A DNA stretch of 64,000 nt from positions 203,820 to 267,819 of the forward strand of contig VWZS01001909.1 of the NCBI GenBank assembly GCA_013397075.1, written 5' to 3'. Each line of letters starts with the position of its first letter. Position 1 is the stretch's first letter. A program made the position numbers and the translations under genes. Shown here piece by piece: positions 1-12,500 of the stretch. Origin of the DNA: Rhabdornis inornatus (taxonomy: Eukaryota > Chordata > Aves > Passeriformes > Rhabdornithidae). The notes beneath the pieces were generated by a model. That model searched no databases. It was given only the letters and a program-made list of their open reading frames with translations, and was not told the origin of the DNA.

Positions 1-472
1 GCTTCTGGTCTGATAATTTATTTTTATTTAAAATCCCTGTTATGTTCCATAGACTCTGTGTTATGGTTCCAGCTCCTGGAGTAGCAGCAGTGCTGCTGTG
101 GTCTGGAAAGCTCCTGATTGTCTTTAGTTGGTTAAGAAGCTGTTTTGGAGTGGTGACAAGTCTGACAGCTCCTTTTTAAATTCCATGGAAATTCAGTGGA
201 GCAGTGAGAGCTATCTCACTGCTAAATCCTGTGTGTCTTTGTGAGCCAGTGGGAATAAAAGCTGCTCCCAGGCACAGGGAAGTGTTTGACTTACTGTGAT
301 CCTCAGGCTTTTTTTGGTTGTTTTTTTCCGGATGGTGTCTGGATCCATTTAAGATGGACACATTCAGCAGTTAAAAATCAAGGGCCAGACATTTCTCACA
401 TCAAAGAACATGATTTGCAGTCTCAGGAGGAGGATGAGGCAGTAAACCAGGGTGTTCTGTTTTTCCTTCCAG

Positions 473-555
473 AGGAATCGTCGCCAGCATTTTGGTTTTC
501 TTGTGCTTTGGGGTGACACAAGCTAAAGATGGACCATTCTCAAGACCTCACCCAG
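473..555 (+). CDS. PTDSS2: PTDSS2 exon, first in window
   Basis: The exon encodes [20 protein letters not shown], a membrane segment near human residue 95. It follows the acceptor TTTTTCCTTCCAG, starts with the last base of an Arg codon and ends one base into an Ala codon at the donor G|GTAATT. Confidence 0.95.
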
Positions 556-3500
556 GTAATTCACCTTGCTGGGCTCACTCAAATACTCTCGAGGAGCTGC
601 CTGGTTTGTGAGGAAGGTAAATGTTTGTGTTGCCTGGAGAGCAGGTAAGTTGTCATTTCAGTAATCACAGGTTCCTCAGCACTGCACACTGATCATGGAG
701 TTATGGAGGCTCCTTCATAAAATCCTGCTGGACTTCTTCCATGGAGCCTGGAGATCTGTTTGGATCTCCCTGGTTTGGCTTCCTGTTGTTGGTAAAAAGC
801 TCTGTGAGAACTGCCAGGTTCTTAAACCTGAACTTCCCCTGTTTATCCTTGGTTTTTTCTCCTTGCTGTGCTGGGACTGCACTTGTGACCATGTATCTGG
901 TGCTGGAGCACTTCATTAGCTCCATGTCCATTTTCCACAGGAGATCAGAGGCCCTTAATTATGATTTTAAAAGTTTCTTTTAAGACTGGAAGTCTTGAAA
1001 GCACAACACAAACCTCTTCCAGGTAATGTAATAGTATGTGAAACATGAAAATATTTAGACAGCTTTGATCTTTTGCCTATTTTTAGATGTGAATCGTTGA
1101 AAGAGAAAGAATTAGAGAAATTCATATAGGCTTAAAGAATATTCCTGAAAGTATTGGGCTCTCCTACAGCCAAATAAAGCTGGGTTATGCCAGAAATTTA
1201 ACCCAGCAGTCACCCCACAACCCTTAGCCAAAGCAGGAGTGGTTCCAGAGTGGTGCCCTCAGCACACCTCTGCAAACCTGAGGGGTTTATTAAATTTGCC
1301 TTTCTTATTAAATAGCAGGTTTTAGTTTTTCCTTCTGTTCCAGTTAATTGTGGTTCCTCCTATAAAATCAGTTGCTCCTTTTGAGGACACCAGTGACACT
1401 TGGGTGTACCCAGGTTTTGCGGGTTTTTGTCTGGGCTGGTTTTATTCCCTAGAACAAAGCAGGGAAGTTTGGCTTTTAGTCTTGCCCACAGTGTAGCATT
1501 TCCCCATAGCATTCTGGCATTGTTTTGAGCTTTCTGCTTTCAAATATCCTCTCCAGAGCTGCAGGGTTATTTTGGGGATTTTGGTGATAATGTGATGCTT
1601 CCCAAATTCCTGTTCCAGAGTGTGGAGCTGTGTTAGGAGTTCCTCTGTCACTCCAGGCCCTTGGGATCATCTTCTCTGCTGTCCCTGCCTTCCCTGCTGC
1701 TCCTGCTGTGTGTCATTAACCTACTTTTCATTAAGGAAACTGATCCCAGCCGCCACCTTAGTGGCATCTGTCCAGACTGGTGGCTTTATTTCTTATTTTG
1801 ACTGCCTTCTCAGCATTCCCAGCTTTAGCCAGGGGCTCATCCAGCTTTGCCATTTTCCTACTGATTCCACACAAGCCCCCATTTTCTCCAGTTTAATAAT
1901 TTGCTACGTGGACAGACACCAGTTTTCTCCCTGTGTTTCAAAACTGTAGGATTGTCATGGAAATAAGTAGGTATGACTGTTCAGGCAAGACTTTACTGAC
2001 TTGCCCTGCTTTTTTCCCATTTTTCTCTGGCTTTGGTTCCATCCAAACCTTCAGGCAAAGGGCGAGCATTCCTTTAGCCCTAGGGAACAGTACAGTGCAA
2101 GGGACAGATCTAAAACTCTGTTTTTTCATTTATTTATTGATGGGTGAACAGCCAAATTTGGGGAGCATTTTCCTGGTAGAATTAATCCTGGATACAGTCA
2201 GCATCAGTAGCCTGATGCAAATCCTTAGGATTTGCAGATAAGAGATATTCTTCCTTCTCCCTGCCAGCTCCTTTTCTGGAGCCTGGTGTTGCAGGAGCCC
2301 AGGGATGCTTTATTGCCTCTGTCAAGATAGCACATCCATGCTGTCATTCCAAAGAAATTTTCCATGACATTTATTAATGCCCTGAGAAGAGCTTTTAATA
2401 TTCCCAGCCTTTGCCAGTTTGACTTAATACACAGTGTGTGACAGGACGAGCTGTTCAGGGAGTAAATTGTGAGGAGTAACCTGTGGGATTGAGGGCTGGG
2501 ATAGCTGGGAATGTGCAGGCAGGGACCAGGCAAGGGCTGCACTGGTGACATTGGAAGGAGCAGCTCCAGGACAAGCATTTTCCTTGGGCAAACAACCCAG
2601 ATGTTTGTATTTTTTACTCATTTAGCTCCTCAGGCAGAGTGGGCCAAACTCTGAGCAGAGGTAGGGAAAGAGGCTGGTTGGATTCAGCTTTCTGGGATGT
2701 TCATGCCCTGTTCCCAAATCCTTGCAAGGCAGCAGTTTAATGTTTGATCACAGGAATCACTGGGTTATGAAGTGTGTCAATGATTAGTGGAGACCTCCTT
2801 ACTCTGGAGGAAGCCCTGATTGGGGGGAGGCAAGTGAATTAAAGAAAAACAAGTATTGGAGATGTGCCAAAAATAACCTTACAGCTAAAGGTGAGCCTGA
2901 CCCAGGAGGAGAGAGAACAGTGTTTGTACAGCCTTGAAAACATTTGGGGTGCAGGTACTGAGTGTATTGAGAACCTCTGGGGGACCCAGAGGAGAAACCA
3001 CGGCACTAAATCAGAACCAGATCTCAATTTTTAATTACCTTTTTTTTTGCTGAGCCTGCTCAGCAGCTCCCACAGCCCTGTGTACAGAAGGGAATAAAAG
3101 CTCAGACAAGGATTTAGACTTCTCTGCTTTCTGTGTCTACATCACTTTGAGGAGCAGTCTATCACATTGCTGACTGTGAGCAGTGTAAAATCTCTGGTGT
3201 GAGGTTTATGGGTTAGAGAAAACAGCATTTTATGTGTTAGAAAAAGCATTTCAAGGTGGGAGAAGTGTGGTGATGAAAGGTTAATTCTCCCTGCTGGCTT
3301 GAATGTGGTGCCAGTTTGGGAAGAGGCTCCTCTCTTCCAAATAATCCTGTGACCAATGGAGGATATTTTTTTTGCTGTTTGTTTTTTTCCTAAGATGCAT
3401 TCTGAAAAGACAAGCAGGTGAAAGCTGTCACAGAGCTCTGAAATGCTGTTCTCCAGGCCACACATGCCTTTTTTATTTTCCCTTTTTCTTTTTGATTTCC

Positions 3501-6500
3501 CAGAAGTATAAAATAGGTGATTCTGATGAAATTAATTTTGTGGACCTTCCATGTTCTTTCAATGATGGTGTCAGAGACTGCTTTTAAAAATGTGTGGAGT
3601 TTGTTGGTATTTTTGGTTTCAATTTTTTTCTTACTGTTTCTTTGTTGCTTTGGTGGGTTTTTTTAAAGAATTTATTTCCTACATGAGGCTGAACTGGATA
3701 AAGACATGTTTCCCTGAGGAGCTCCATGGGAGGTTGATTTGGGGTTCTAAGCTGATAACTCTGTTTGTGAGCCTCTGTTGGTTTCATTCTTGTGTAATTT
3801 ATGCCTGGCCCTGCTTTGAACATCAAAGTGCCTACATTGCCTTGGAATTAACAGGGAGAAATTCCCAAGGCAGATCTGAGGGTTTTGGTTTCCTGGCAAT
3901 CCCTGTTGGGATTCCTCTCCATCACCCCCATGGACCTGAGGAAGGAGAAGTCCATTTATAACCAGGAAACACCTGAAGGGAGGTCTCATCCCAAGGGTGG
4001 TGGGTGATGTTTTTGGAATTTCAGTATCCACCAGAACATGTCAAGTTTTCCTGAATTCCCTTGTGTGGAATCTTTGGATTTGTGTCTGTACCCACCCTAG
4101 CTCTGCATCAGCCTCTCAGGGCAGGAAACAGAAACACTGAGGGGGTTCAGAGCCCCTCCCTGCATGGAACAGCAGCCTGGCTCTGGGATGGATCAGGGGC
4201 ATGGATGAGCACAAAACCCCCATCCAGGATGGCTTGTGACCCGAGGGCTGAGCCTGTCAGGAGAGCTGGAGGTGCAGACACTGTAATTTGGGCACCCTTT
4301 GGATTCAGGTGTTGTTGAGGTGTGTGCAGATCTGTAATCACATGTCTAGAGAGGGCTCTGGAGCAGCTGTGCTTTGCATGGCATCTCTTCTGGAGAGTCC
4401 CAGGTTATCTGAGGCCTTGCATCCAGCACCTGCTGAACCTTTGGTCTGCTTGTTTTTAATTTCATTCCAAGTAAAAGTGAAACTATCTTTGGGGTTTGGA
4501 ATTATCTTCACACTTTCTGCCCCCGTGGGGACACGACCTTGTCCTCAGGCTGAAAGCTGAGGTGCCAAACACAACTCCAGCCTGCCTTGGGTGTGTCTGG
4601 TGTAGCCAAGGTTGGACAGGTCCGGTCACCTGAGAGCAGGGAAAAAGTTCAGGAAGGATCAGGTTCTCCTCCAAGGACTGCTGGAAAGCATTGCAGGTGG
4701 CACATTACTTTCCTTCCACTCCTGAACTGCTGAGTTTGTTGGGTTGAAGTGTTGTGGATCTGGATCCCTTCTCCCAGATGCAGGTCAGTGCCTGAGCAAT
4801 TCCAGCAAACTTACACAGCAGCCTGGGTGGGAATTGGAGATTCTTTCTGGTTGTGTCCCTGAGGGAGGGTGGGGAGCACTGTGCTTGGGAGCTGGGAATT
4901 ATGATTCTGGGGTGGGAGCATCTCTTGAAATGGAATTGGTTTCCTGAGAAGCTGTGGCTGCTCTGTCCCTGGAAGTGTTCCAGGCCAGGTTGGGCATGGA
5001 GCAACCTGGGACAGTGGACAGCGTCCCTGCATGTGGCAGGGGGGGGAATGAGATGGGCTTTCAGGTCCCTCCCAACACAAAGCATTCCAGGATTCTGTGA
5101 TATTGGAATAAATGAATAATTAGTTTACGGTTTGCTCCAAAGCTGCTGACATCCCCTGTGTCTCTCTGCAGCTTACTGGAGGTTCTGGCTGTGTGTCAGC
5201 GTGGTCTATGAGCTCTTCCTCATCTTCATCCTCTTCCAGGTAAGTGACTGACACCTCCAGCTCCTAAATGCCACTTCCGTTTGGAGATCAACTCCTTTGT
5301 GGTGGTTTTTTTCCTGCTGACTGCAGGAGATGCTCATTTTTGTGAGATGGAATCGTTAGGCTGTTTAATGAGACTATGAGGCTGAGGGAAATGATAATAT
5401 AAAAATATTTCACCTGCTCTGACCTCCAGTCACACTCAGCCCAGGACAGACACTGCTGAAGTGGTTTTAGATGAGCTGGTGTTTCACAGTGCAGTCTCTG
5501 CCCTGCTGGGCCATGTGTGGCTCGAGGGGAATTCTCCTGGTTTCACCTTTGGAAATACCTTTTACCTGGAGTGACAGGTTCTTTGTAGGTGTGGGGGTTT
5601 TGCAAAACACCCAGTTTTGTGTGGTGGCAGAAGCTGAGGGAGAGGTTTTTCATGGAAAGATGTGCCCTTGGTGCTTCCAAATGAAACAGTTTTTACCATG
5701 TTCCTTTTTGACCACATGTTACCATATCTTGTCCTTTAGTAAACAGAGAACTTCTCCCTGACTTTTACAATTCTCAGAAGTTAAAATTAAATATTTTGAG
5801 ACAATATACTCATCAGGCAGCTCTATGGATCATTTTGAATGAGAGAAGGATGAGGAATAATTCTTTTTTTCCCAAGTTTTGCTTCTAGAGGCCATGTGAG
5901 CTTGAAGAAGTGGGGCTTGCCACCCTGGGATTTTCCAGCCATCCTTGAGCATGACACTCCTGAATAGTTGCAGTCACACTGAGTAATTTTTATTGGTTGT
6001 ACTGGAGTAGTTCTGAATTCCAATAGAAAAGCCTGGAATGGCTTTGCTTCCCTGTGGCAGCGTGTGGTGTCAGCAGAGATTTAGTGGTTAAGAGATTCCC
6101 TGCTGTTGCTCAGCTCTTTAATAAAAATACATCATAGCCTTGCCCAGGTTGAAATAAGGTTAAATTCTGCTGAGTCTGCTGGTGGCTGAACTTCCTGACA
6201 GCAAATCCAAGCTTGCTCGTGGCTGAGACTTGTCCCAGAGTTCATGTGACTTCAGCAGTTTATTCTACAATTTTATTATTATTACTCAATTAATTTTGGC
6301 TTTGGACATCACATCATAATTTTGCACATCACGGGTGTTTCAGGGTCAAGCTTTGACCACACCACTGAGTGATACTCTTGGGAAATAAATGCCCAGCAAC
6401 TGTGTGGCTGATTTAGTGATAGATGAGTTCACATTTTGGTCATTTTGATAATTTCTTTTTGCTATTTGCATGGGACCTTACTGGAAATGGGTGTTGGGAA

Positions 6501-9500
6501 GGATGAGCTGTGGGAAGCTTATGGGAGAGATGGGGAGCATAGAGGAGTGGTTTGGGGTAAAGTGTTAAAGATCACTGATTTTTCATCTTTAAGGTCATTC
6601 TGTAGCCATTTTTTCCCTTGATATTTAGGATTAGAGGCTCCAAGTCAGGTATGTGTGTGGGGTGCTTCAAGGCCTGGCTTTATTTCAAGAATTGTTCTGC
6701 TACGAATTTGAAAAAAAGTGGATTTGAAGATCAATGTTGGCCTTAATTCTGTTTGTACCTTCTGTGTGTGAATCCTTCAGGGGGATCCTGGGTTTCTGTG
6801 TTCCCTTGCAGACTGTGCAGGATGGGAGGCAGTTCTTGAAGTACATTGACCCCCATTTAGGGGTTCCTCTGCCAGAGAGAGACTATGGGGGCAACTGCCT
6901 GATTTATGACCCTGGCAATGGAACTGATCCCTTCCACAACATCTGGGTAAGGAACAAACTCACTAATGGGGCTATTTGTGGGTAAAAAGCTGCTTCATTG
7001 AACTCTTCAAAATGCAGTTGTGAGTCTGGCTGAGTGCTGAATCAGAGCACAGCCTGTGACCAACTTTTCAGCATCTTTATTTCTCTTCTCTTGAGCTTTC
7101 CTGTCCATCAGATGGGGGCGTGTCTCTCTCTGGATCCCAATTACCTGATTGCCCGGGGCTGAACTGTTCAAACAGCTCTTCTTTCTCGGGTCATTGGTGT
7201 CAAATTTTCCCATCAGAGTTTGGATTTCTTCCTGTGCTTGAGGGATCTTCTCCTCAGTCACCCTGAGGCACAAAGCCCTAAAGCTGCACCACAGAATCCC
7301 AGAATGGTTTGGGTTGGAAAGATGATGTAGCCCCACCCCCTGCCATGGGCAAGGACACCTTCCACTAGTGCAGGTTGCTCCAGCAGCACTTTTCTGAGTC
7401 CTAAAAACCATCAGGTTTCTCACTGGCAGAAATTCCAGGGCAAAGGAATGATGGATATTTACAATTCCCTGATTGCATGGAGTGAGGAGCACCCGAATCC
7501 TTTGGGTCTGCCCTATAAATCTTCAGTGCATCAAAAGCTGGAATAACTGGGATCTTATTAAAGTAGAGGGAAAGGCACCGTGCCCAGGGACTGGCAGGGC
7601 TGGTAAGATTTAAGAAGCTCTGCTAAATTCCTTCCTGATGGAGGAATGCAAGTATTCATGTGTGGAAAAACTAGAAGTTTATTGCTGCATTTTTCTTGGA
7701 GGAAAAAAAAAAATAAATGGCTATGACCTTCACTCTCTTCTTGATTTTCAGGACAAGCTGGATGGATTTGTTCCTGCTCACTTTTTTGGGTGGTACCTGA
7801 AGGTAAGAATGGCTCATTTCAGCTTGGAGACTCTGTTCTTCTGTCCTCAAAGGCTCACTGCTGCTGCTTTTTTGGTGCCAGGCCTTGGTCACTTAAACCA
7901 GGCTGTTTGTAATACATGAAAATACATGTCAATATGTGAAAAGCCTTTTCCCCCCTTTTATTTCCTGTCTCCTGCCCATGTTAGGCCACCTCATTTCTTT
8001 CCAGAGCTTTTTTGCATCAACAGGCTCCTTCCTTCCTCCACAGGGATTCATCCTGGAGTCAGATCAATAAAAAACTTAATTCCTCTAGCAACAGAAATGC
8101 TGGAATTACCTTTGGAAGTGTAGTGTGGGGCTGGCAGTGACAGTGATATTCCCAAACACAGATGCTGCTGCTGCTTTCCCAAGGGCATCAGATCAGGATT
8201 TTAAACCATTAAATGGGCAGTTGTTTAATTCTTGTTACTTTTTAGTCAGTATCAACCAACTGTGGAAGGAATTTCAGGTGTGCCTGTCTCTGGCAGAACA
8301 TTCAGCAGTGTTTTGCTGATTACTTTGATCTAAATATTACCTTTTTTAACCCAAGCAGACTGACTTAACTCAGGAGATTTTGCCCCCTGCAGACCTTGTT
8401 TGGGTTTCCTATTTAAATAACAAACTGACAGAGCTTGGCTGCTCTAAAACAAGCTGGAACTGTTGGTTTGTATTTTCATTTCAAAGTGCAGATGTGTTCT
8501 GAGGGGTTTGGGGGATCCCTCAAAACCAGATGTGAATTTGCTGGGCATGGGGAGACCTGGCCTTCTGCTTGTTCTGTAAATGAGCTGAATTCTAAATTTA
8601 GAAAACCTGGATCCTTTTCTTTCAAGAGAACTGCATTAGAAACTGGGCTGCCCAGCTGGAAGGAGACTGGCTGCTGGATTTCCTCTGGGCCATAGCATAT
8701 TTTCCCCTTAAATATGTTAAATATTAACCTATTTCTCTATTAAAAGCTGGAGGTTGAATGTGTTGTCTCAATAAACAGAGATGGGCTTGTGTTTGTATTT
8801 TTTTCCCCAAATCTCCAAGCACCAGGATGGCAATACTGAGAATGAATGAGCCTCATTCATCAGAAATTATTGTGGCTTTTGAGTCATTTAGAGCCCATAA
8901 AAGGCTCTGAAAAGCCTTTTCTGAGCACTGTTAGAACGATGCTGCCTGTGGTGGTTGAGCACCCAGTAATTCCATGCATTTAACTAATTTCCTTCCTGCT
9001 GAATCCCATTTTACCAGAATTTATCATAATCTGTATTCCTGTGCTGGCTTTGACTGGGGTGGAGGTGATTTTCTTCAGTGTCACTCCTGTCTCTTGTGCT
9101 GGTGATGTTGATGAGATGAGAGGCCTGTGAGCATTTGAACCATCACATCATGAAAATAAAATTGTCCTGAGTTTCCTGATCCTTTTGTGGAAGCTGGAGA
9201 CTATAAGAGCTACTACTGTAGATGTTTTTTAGCAGCTGTTTAAAAGACTTTTTTCTCCCTTTAGACTCTGATGATTCGGGACTGGTGGATGTGCATGATC
9301 ATCAGTGTCATGTTTGAGTTCCTGGAGTACAGCCTGGAGCACCAGCTCCCAAACTTCAGTGAATGCTGGTGGGATCACGTATGTACTGCAGGAATCAGGG
9401 TTTATTTGGGAAAACAGATTTTGCAGGGAGGGCTAGGAAGTGATGAGAGCTGAATTGTATCACATGTGTGACTGCTCCCTGACAATTTTGTAACATGCTT

Positions 9501-12500
9501 GTCAGTGTTTCTGTAATTTTATGTGTTACAAACACTTGGACATGGTTAAATATTTTCTTGGGTTCCTTTCATGCCAGAGGGAGAATCTAAAGCTGTACCT
9601 GAACATTTTCAAATATTTGATGGTGCAAAGCAATAAAGTCTGAAATTCAGAGAAAGGCAAAACTTGGTGTGAGCCTAAAGACACACCCTTTTAAAGTTGT
9701 GTTTTATTTTCCTGTGAGGTATAAGTTGGTGTCAGAGTGATCAGAATTCCCTGCAGTCAGGCACACAGCTCTGGCTCTGTGTTTGGATGGATTTTGGAAA
9801 AACCCAAGCTTGGAATGATTTGCTCCATGGTTATATTTCCAAAAGTCAGTGCACTATTAGAGACATTAAGCCAAGCTATTTAGCCTTCAGAAAACCTGTG
9901 GAATTAACATTCTGTCCCACTCCCTGGAATGCAGAGGTCTGCCTGTAGTGATTCCCTTTCCCAAGCTCTAGTGTTCCTTCCCCAGCATCATTCCTGTGTT
10001 TCTCCTTCCAGTGGATAATGGATGTGATCTTATGTAACGGGTTAGGAATTTACTGTGGGATGAAGACCCTGTCCTGGCTTTCCTTGAAAACCTACAAGTG
10101 GCAAGGACTCTGGAACATTCCAACCTACAAGTAAGTTGGGGAGGAAGGAACTCCATAGGCACAGCACAAAGGTTGGGCACCTGTTCAAGAGCTTGGTTGT
10201 TCTGTTGGGGTTAATGTGGATTAAAGAATTCCTGGGTGTTCAGGTGACTCAAGGATCCAGTGACTTATTGCTGCAGGGAGGTTTGTTGGGGGTTTTTTTT
10301 CGCCTTGTGAATGAGATTTGGAAATACACCTGTGTGTCCCAAACATCTCCTGGCTGGGAGTGAGGGCATCCTGTGGAAGTGAGCTGATTTGATGAAATGG
10401 TTTAAGGAGGTGCAGGAATGCGAGTTGGCAGCATACTCCCATTCACAGCAAGGATCTCTTTGGTGTTTTTGCATTCCCTAGTAACCAGAACTTCACAGGA
10501 ACTGGGACACTGGGAATTAAAATTTAATAAATCCCTTGTAGTCGTGAACCAGTAATGACCCATTGTGTTCTGTAGTGTCTTTGCTGAGCAGAGCAGAACT
10601 GCTTACAACAGTGAGTGTAGTATATTAAAGTTTAAATTGATAATTAAAATAACAAGCTCAGAGCTAATCTCATTAAGTTGTGATTTTAATGGAGTAAACA
10701 GAGGCATTTTGCATATCTGAACTGGTGTCTCAATTGGAAATGCTGGCAGATGTCTCTTGCCTGCTTTTCCTTCAAGCTGCAGCAGTTATTTTGCTTTATT
10801 CCAGAGGCAAGATGAAGAGGATTGTGTTCCAGTTCACCCCATACAGCTGGGTGAAGTTTGAGTGGAAGCCAGCCTCCAGTCTGCGCAGGTGGCTCGCAGT
10901 CTGTGGCATCATCTTCGTGGTGAGGACGCCTCTCTGGCCCTTCTGTACCTCAGGATGCAGCTCTGGGGGTGTTCCTGAAGCTGAGGCCAGGAGGGATCCC
11001 TTCCCAGTCCTGCAGAACAGGGGACTGTCTGTGTCTCTGACACAGGTGACAGATTCACTGCAGAAACGGTTGTCCTTGCTTCCTGACCACTGTTGCTGGC
11101 AATGGGAGCAATATAAACTGGGATCTTTGGGTTTTCAGCAGGTTGCTGCTCCCCAAAGCACTGGTTGTGGGTGAAAGTAGCTCAAATCTCTTGGTTTTGT
11201 GGGGGTACAGGTGACATTACAGCTGGAAAGAGCTGTATCCAAGGCCTTGGGCTCCTCTGAGCTCAGTCCTGAAGTACAGATCTGCTTAAATCATTCAATT
11301 CTCCTAGGTTTTTTTTTGTTTGTTTGTTTTTTTCCATTTCACTGCACACACAGCACCTGAGTGGGTGGAATTGTTTTATGCTGTGAATGCAGCATCTGAA
11401 ATTCATACCTGTACCTGTGAAACTGAACTTGTCACCCACGTGAGACTGATAGGGAGGGTACACTGGGCAGTTTAAATGTTTAAATGCCTTTTTCCCACTT
11501 CTGCCCCTTTCCCAGCCAGGGGACTTTGGCCTTTGTGCCATCCATGGGATGTCACTTGGCTCTGCTCTGAGCAGCTCAGACTTATCTCAACCCAGCAGCT
11601 GTGAAATTTAACTAAGTCCATCCCTGTGACACTTGTGGTGATCCAAGGGCACTGGGCAGGAACCAGGTTCAGTGGCACAGGACAGAACTCTGTGTTTTGC
11701 CAGAAGAACCTCCCAGCACCTGATATCCTGCTGCAGGAATTGGCCAAGCTCACGTGGCACACCAGGCCTGCTTGGTGGGAGGACTAAAAGAGTATCAATA
11801 AAACAGATGTTTCCCCAAAAGGTTGCTGGCTGCACCCTGAAGAAATTGGGGTTTGGGTGCTGCTGCAACAGAGATCCCAGTGAATTTATGCTGGACTGTG
11901 GGTTATGGTTCTTTTAGCACATCCCAGCTTCAGCTGACAGGTTCTAAGCAGCTTCAGGTTCTGGCTCACTCCTTGGGCTTCAGCAATGCTTAATGCCCTT
12001 TGTTATCACTTCTTTTGAAGTGACAATCTGGTGTCTCTCTGCTCCCTTAAGCACACTGCCAGGGCAGCTGCTTGAGAGAACATTTTGCTCTTAATTTATA
12101 ATCAACTTTCCCAAGTTGGCTTGGAGGGTGAGTTTGCATAACTGAGAAAAAACAGCCCAGCCCCCCAGGATGTGCAGCTCCTGCCTCTTGGTTTGATGGG
12201 GCTCCCTCAGCTGGGTTTTAAAGGACAGGGAAAGGAAAAGCTGTGCTTTTGGGATTTGTCTTCAGTGTTGGTGAAGGTACTTGGAAGTTCAAAAACTTGC
12301 TTGAAATTTGTGGGTACTGCTTGTCCAGCTTTTCGTTGTGATTTTTAGTGCCTCTTCCAACATAGAGGAAATGTTTAAAAACCCAGTTGGTTTTGGGTTG
12401 GTGCTGATGGTTCACTCGGTAATACTGCACAGGGGGAGCCATTCAGGGAGAGAGGGGCATTCCAGGCTTCATCCAGTGGTATTTTCCAAATGTAATTCCA